A DNA stretch of 64,000 bases from Enhygromyxa salina (lineage in GTDB: Bacteria > Myxococcota_A > Polyangia > Nannocystales > Nannocystaceae): the NCBI RefSeq assembly GCF_000737335.2, contig NZ_JMCC02000006.1, positions 1-64,000 of the forward strand, written 5' to 3'. Each line of letters opens with the position of its first letter. The stretch's first letter is position 1. The position numbers were made by a program, and so were the translations under genes. The notes beneath the pieces were generated by a model. The model had not been told where the DNA came from and made no database searches. It saw nothing but the letters and a program-made list of their open reading frames with translations. This document shows positions 60,461 through 64,000 of this stretch, piece after piece.

Positions 60461-61829
60461 CTGCCTCTCGGGTGGCGTAGGTGTGCCGCTGCGGATCCAC
60501 GTACAAGCTGAGGCTGCGGACCAAGGGCGCGACGGCGGTTGTCAGCAGCGGCTGACCGCTCGCGTCAGCCAGCGCCAGGCCCGGCTCGGAGGATTCGCGA
60601 TCGAGCAGGGCAACGCCAACGTGGGCGCCCACGGCCGCGGATCGGTGCGCGAGCAAGACCTCGCCAACCTGCGCACCGTCGCGCCACAGCGCCGCCCCGG
60701 CCGTTGGCGCCTGGGCCTGCGCAGCCACGAACCAGCGGATCTGTCGAGCCGGCTCCCCGCGCGCTCGGGCGGCCCGCAGCGCGGCCATTCCTGGGACCTC
60801 GCGGGCGTCCGAGATCCGGCACTGCAGCTGCAGCTCGAGCGGCGACAGCCCGCGCAGGGCCGGCTCGCGGGCGCAGAAGAAGCCAGCCTCGATCGCGCAT
60901 AGATCGATCGCACGACTGTCGACCTCGCGCAGATCAAACGCCTCGCCCAGCTCGCGCAGGCGCTGCCCGGCCGGACCCGCCTGCGCGCGCGGGACCAGCA
61001 GTTGATACGCGTACTCGCCGGTCTTGCCCATGCGAAACGCGAGGCCGCCAAGCTCGGGTACATCGAAGAAATTGAGATACGGGATGCCCAGCACCTCCGG
61101 CCCAACCAAGCGCTCCATGAGCTCCCACGCGAACGGGCCGCTCAGATCCAGGCACGCGTGCGTGGCTTCCAGATCAACGATCTCGACCGCCTCGCCCGGC
61201 GTGATCGCGTCGCGCAAGAACTCGCAGAGCTCGGCTTGGGTTGGCCCCTCGACGAACAGCACGAAGTCGTCATCGTCGGCGGCCGCGTGGACGTCGGCCC
61301 AGGCGTGGCCCTGCGGATCCATGAACAACGTGTGCAGGATCTGCCCGCTGCGAATGAACACATCGCGGGAGCTGAGGCGATCGATCAAGTCGAACGCCGC
61401 CGGCCCCTGGACCCGAACGCGGCGAAGCTCGGGCTCGCTCACCAGGGCAACCCGACGCCGGAGCGCCTCGCAGTCGCGCGCTAGCGGTGACGGATCGTCA
61501 GCCGCAAACTGCAGCTTGGCGCCAGCAGGCTCCGCGTCGCGGGTCTCGAGCGCGTGGTCCAACACCGCCTGAGCCAGCGTGCCCAGCGTGCGCAACGCTT
61601 GGCGGCTCTCGGGCGTGTCGCCAACCCGGACCCGTCGCCGACGCTCGATCTCCACGGCGAGGTCGACCGCGTCGACCGAGTCGAGCCCGAGCCCGGATCC
61701 GAACAGCACGACGTCGGGATCGATCTGCGCGGGCGGCAGCGGAACCCGCAGACGCTCGACCAGGATCGCCCGCAGCTCGTCGAGGATCTCGTGGCGCAGC
61801 GTGATGATCTCTTGCTCGCTCGCGGTCAT
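60438..61829 (-). CDS. ACP domain fused to a GcvT-like aminomethyltransferase
   Basis: A 463-residue protein. Residues about 1-95 form an acyl carrier protein with the phosphopantetheine site GLGLDSVDAVDL (Ser near residue 51). Residues about 115-440 match glycine-cleavage T-protein/aminomethyltransferase folds: DLIDRLSSRDVF, HTLFMDPQGHAWADVHA, LSGPFAWELMERLVGPEVLG, MGKTGEYAYQLLVP and IEAGFFCAREPALRGLSPLELQL. GcvT proteins transfer a one-carbon unit to tetrahydrofolate; here the substrate could be ACP-bound. The ATG overlaps the ketosynthase stop (ATGA). This fusion is unusual. Confidence 0.85.
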   Translation of the reverse strand: MTASEQEIITLRHEILDELRAILVERLRVPLPPAQIDPDVVLFGSGLGLDSVDAVDLAVEIERRRRVRVGDTPESRQALRTLGTLAQAVLDHALETRDAEPAGAKLQFAADDPSPLARDCEALRRRVALVSEPELRRVRVQGPAAFDLIDRLSSRDVFIRSGQILHTLFMDPQGHAWADVHAAADDDDFVLFVEGPTQAELCEFLRDAITPGEAVEIVDLEATHACLDLSGPFAWELMERLVGPEVLGIPYLNFFDVPELGGLAFRMGKTGEYAYQLLVPRAQAGPAGQRLRELGEAFDLREVDSRAIDLCAIEAGFFCAREPALRGLSPLELQLQCRISDAREVPGMAALRAARARGEPARQIRWFVAAQAQAPTAGAALWRDGAQVGEVLLAHRSAAVGAHVGVALLDRESSEPGLALADASGQPLLTTAVAPLVRSLSLYVDPQRHTYATREADGLLELV

Positions 61830-63844
61830 GGGTCCGCGACACGATCGCACACGATCCGCGGGTCGTGTGCCTCCAACGCGATCGCACACGAGAGCGCACC
61901 CGGCTGCTGATCCACGATGAGCGCCCGCTCGATCTCCCCCGCCTGGATCGCCGCGCAAGCCCGCGCGACCGCGATCTGGCTCAGCAGCGGATCTGGCTGT
62001 TCACCCGCCCGCGGCCCCCAGCTGGCGCGGGCCGAGCTCGCGTCCCAGCCTGCGCGCTCGAGCGCTTGTCGCTTCGCCTGCGCGCCCGCGGCCGCTGGCG
62101 CGAACCCATGCGCCACCACCCGCACCGCCCGACTCGAGCCAGCTTGCGGTTGAACGTTCAGCGCCAAGCCGACCGCGTTGGCCTGCTGAAGATCCCCACA
62201 CAGCTCACCCGCGAGCATCGTCTGCGCCGCGCCCTCGCGGATCGCCTCGACGGCATGCACCAACGCCACCAGCCCCGCGCATCGACCCTCCGTGCACACC
62301 CCAAACGGCCCGCGCAGCCCCAAGCCCGAAGCCGAAGCCGACGCTGGGTGCCCCAAGAAGGTCTGCGTGAAGATGTTGGCGCTCGCGCCGTACAGCCCCT
62401 GGCGGGCGTACTCGGCGGCCAAGAGCTGCGTCTGCACCCTCGACACCTGCGCTTGACCCACGAACAGCCCCGTCGGTGCTCGCCGCGACGGTCGCAGGCC
62501 GGCCGCGCGCAGGGCCTCGCCAAGCGCCACGCACAGCGCCACGCTCCAAGGCTCGAGCGCGCGCAGGTCGACGCCCCGGATCGCCCGGCGCGGATCCACA
62601 CGGGCGACCCAGGCTGGATCGACGACCGCGACTCCACAGATATAGACCTCGCGCCGCGCTGGCTTGGATGTGGGATCGGGCTTGGGATCGGGCTTGGGTT
62701 CGGGCGGGGGCCCCTCGCGGGTCACGACCAGCGCCGCGTTCGCTCCACCAAAGCCCGCGTTCACGCTCACCAAGGTCCGCGGCGCACCGGGTCGCGGTCG
62801 CGGTCCAACGACATCCGGCGGCGCGCCGGGTCGGGGATCCGTGAACCCGATCGTGGGTGGGTGGGCGTCGTGATCCAGCGCGATCGTGCTGGCCACCAAC
62901 TCGACCAGCCCGCACGCACCCTGGGTGTGCCCAACGAGCGACTTGAGCGACGACACCGCCACGACCTCGCGCCCCAGCCCACGCACGATACCGATCCACT
63001 CGGCGCCGTCGTTGGCCGCCGTCCCCGTCCCGTGGGCGCTGACGTGCTCGACCACGCTCGGATCACAGCCCCCGACCGCCAGCGCAGACGCGATCGCGCG
63101 CGCGACCCCGTCGCCCCCTGGATGGGGCTGGGTTGGGTGATGGGCATCGTTGGCGCTGCCCCACCCCGACACCCGCAGGCCCCCGCCCTGCCCTGCCGGA
63201 TCCGGCGCGCCCGCGAGCAGCAGCGCCGCCGCGCCCTCGCCCAGGCTGGTCCCGACCAAATTCGAGAACGGCACACACGGCGCCTCCGCGAGCAGCCCGA
63301 GCTGATCGAAGCCGGCGATCACCCGGGGCGTGATCACATCGCTGCCCACCACCAAGATCCGCGCTGCGTCCCCGCGCGCGATCAGTCGGGCGGCGAGGCC
63401 CACCGCCAAGGTCGCGCTCGCGCAGGCGACCGACACCCCAAACCGTGGCCCGCCCAGCTCGAGCTCGTTGGCCAGCGTGCCCGCGATCGCGTGCATCGAC
63501 ATGTGATGATCTTCGACGTTCGACGCCCACACCAGCGCGGTCGTGGCCCGGTCCCCCGGCGACAGCCCGGCCACGGCCTGACGCGCCGCGTGGGTTGCCA
63601 TCGCCAGACACAGCTGCGTCGCGCTCGAGTCCGGCGCGCTGGTGTGCCGCAGCTCCGGCGCGATCGGGGCGCTGGCAACCCACGCGCCGCGTCCCGGCGG
63701 CACGCCAAACCGCGTCGCAGGACAGATCCCGGTCGCCCCCGCCTGCATCGCCGCCCACACGTCTGCGGGCGAACAGCCGACCCCACACACAATCCCGACA
63801 CCGGTGATCCACACGCTCGTCGCGGCTGCGCCAGATTGCACCAC
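61826..63844 (-). CDS. Double ketosynthase: active KS plus degenerate KS
   Basis: A 672-residue protein. The first domain (residues about 1-385) is a complete beta-ketoacyl-ACP synthase: Cys141 (VACASAT), His in HVSAHGTGTAAND, Lys-His in SLKSLVGHTQGA. After a Pro/Asp/Lys linker (PEPKPDPKPDP) a second KS-like domain (about 400-672) lacks the nucleophile and histidines (VCTEGRCAG), like chain-length factors. GTG start at 63844 is supported by TACCAT 11 bases upstream; the frame is open further upstream but would enter the divergent flavoprotein gene. First gene of a five-gene minus-strand operon. Confidence 0.85.
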   Translation of the reverse strand: MVQSGAAATSVWITGVGIVCGVGCSPADVWAAMQAGATGICPATRFGVPPGRGAWVASAPIAPELRHTSAPDSSATQLCLAMATHAARQAVAGLSPGDRATTALVWASNVEDHHMSMHAIAGTLANELELGGPRFGVSVACASATLAVGLAARLIARGDAARILVVGSDVITPRVIAGFDQLGLLAEAPCVPFSNLVGTSLGEGAAALLLAGAPDPAGQGGGLRVSGWGSANDAHHPTQPHPGGDGVARAIASALAVGGCDPSVVEHVSAHGTGTAANDGAEWIGIVRGLGREVVAVSSLKSLVGHTQGACGLVELVASTIALDHDAHPPTIGFTDPRPGAPPDVVGPRPRPGAPRTLVSVNAGFGGANAALVVTREGPPPEPKPDPKPDPTSKPARREVYICGVAVVDPAWVARVDPRRAIRGVDLRALEPWSVALCVALGEALRAAGLRPSRRAPTGLFVGQAQVSRVQTQLLAAEYARQGLYGASANIFTQTFLGHPASASASGLGLRGPFGVCTEGRCAGLVALVHAVEAIREGAAQTMLAGELCGDLQQANAVGLALNVQPQAGSSRAVRVVAHGFAPAAAGAQAKRQALERAGWDASSARASWGPRAGEQPDPLLSQIAVARACAAIQAGEIERALIVDQQPGALSCAIALEAHDPRIVCDRVADP

Positions 63845-63855
63845 GGGCGCCCAGG

Positions 63856-63861
63856 ATGGTA
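63856..63861 (-). promoter_or_regulatory. Putative -10 element of the biosynthetic operon
   Basis: TACCAT on the minus strand ends 11 bases before the GTG at 63844, in the 30-base gap between the divergent genes. Confidence 0.4.
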
Positions 63862-63874
63862 GCAGGGGATCAGC

Positions 63875-64000
63875 ATGGCGGATAGCTTCGAGGTTGCGAT
63901 CCTGGGCGGAGGTCTGGCGGCGCAGTGCCTCGCACGACACTTGCGGCGATCTGGCGTGACCGGGCCGATCGTCGTGATCGATCGCGGCCCGCTGCCGATC
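63875..64000 (+). CDS. FAD-dependent oxidoreductase/halogenase-like protein, N-terminal part
   Basis: Only the first 42 residues are in the window; the gene runs off the right edge. MADSFEVAILGGGLAAQCLARHLRR is a Rossmann GxGxxA start and VVIDRGP ends the second strand, as in tryptophan-halogenase-like or other FAD monooxygenases. Divergent from the ketosynthase operon, so a tailoring enzyme is plausible. Confidence 0.7.
   Translation, partial: MADSFEVAILGGGLAAQCLARHLRRSGVTGPIVVIDRGPLPI

Noticed and set aside
61865..63862. 665-codon plus-strand frame opposite the ketosynthase gene
   Set aside because: Antisense shadow of a gene with complete catalytic motifs.

Overview
The window is GC-rich, gene-dense bacterial DNA that looks like a myxobacterium, most likely of the Nannocystis/Plesiocystis/Enhygromyxa group. 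This is an inference from four things: many secreted lipoproteins whose lipobox cysteine is followed by a Gly-Asp-Gly-Asp linker, a MYXO-CTERM-like C-terminal tail, a cycloeucalenol cycloisomerase homologue (sterol chemistry), and large conflict and signalling proteins. Many predicted starts sit only 5 to 12 bases downstream of a TAnnnT hexamer with no Shine-Dalgarno sequence, which suggests widespread leaderless or very short-leader transcripts. Several start choices below rest on that pattern. I saw no tRNA, rRNA, CRISPR array or complete insertion sequence.

1-8.4 kb: a degenerate repeat array, a Rieske / cytochrome b operon in which cytochrome b is fused to a diheme cytochrome c tail, a serine beta-lactamase-like lipoprotein, a 116-bp tandem repeat, and a two-gene M16 peptidase operon (active plus inactive subunit). 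8.4-16.8 kb: surface and secreted proteins (a von Willebrand A lipoprotein, two metzincin-type proteases, a propeller-like lipoprotein) around a polyamine pair, speE-speB. 16.8-20.7 kb: an outer-membrane barrel and a diheme cytochrome c divergent from a His-rich YtkA-like lipoprotein and a RegB/RegA (PrrB/PrrA) redox two-component pair. 20.8-26 kb: Cys-rich lipoproteins, the cycloisomerase, a truncated flavoprotein relic and an ATP-dependent DNA ligase.

26-32.7 kb holds the most striking accessory unit: a 1640-residue CHAT protease / STAND NTPase / WD40 protein followed 22 bp later by a caspase-fold-like protein, a probable NTP-controlled proteolytic conflict system. It is followed by 1.1 kb of repeat-rich non-coding DNA and a PAAR-like (DUF4150) protein coupled to a candidate partner. 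36-48 kb carries housekeeping-like and hypothetical genes, a TSUP transporter, a BRCT protein, an AhpD-PAS hybrid kinase, a DUF222/HNH nuclease and a TPR gene apparently split by a long hairpin. 48.5-53.9 kb is an export-associated operon (ketosynthase-like, DUF2169, hypothetical, and a membrane protein with five Thr-Glu/Gln-Phe motifs). 53.9-57.3 kb has a deaminase, a Vgb-like propeller, a YchJ protein and an Acr3 arsenite exporter.

57.3-58.1 kb contains two 143-bp MITE-like elements in opposite orientation flanking a dead HNH fragment. The window closes (58.3-64 kb) with a tightly overlapping minus-strand biosynthetic operon: double ketosynthase, ACP fused to a GcvT-like aminomethyltransferase domain, SDR reductase, acyltransferase and FabZ-like dehydratase, divergent from the start of a flavoprotein that runs off the window.
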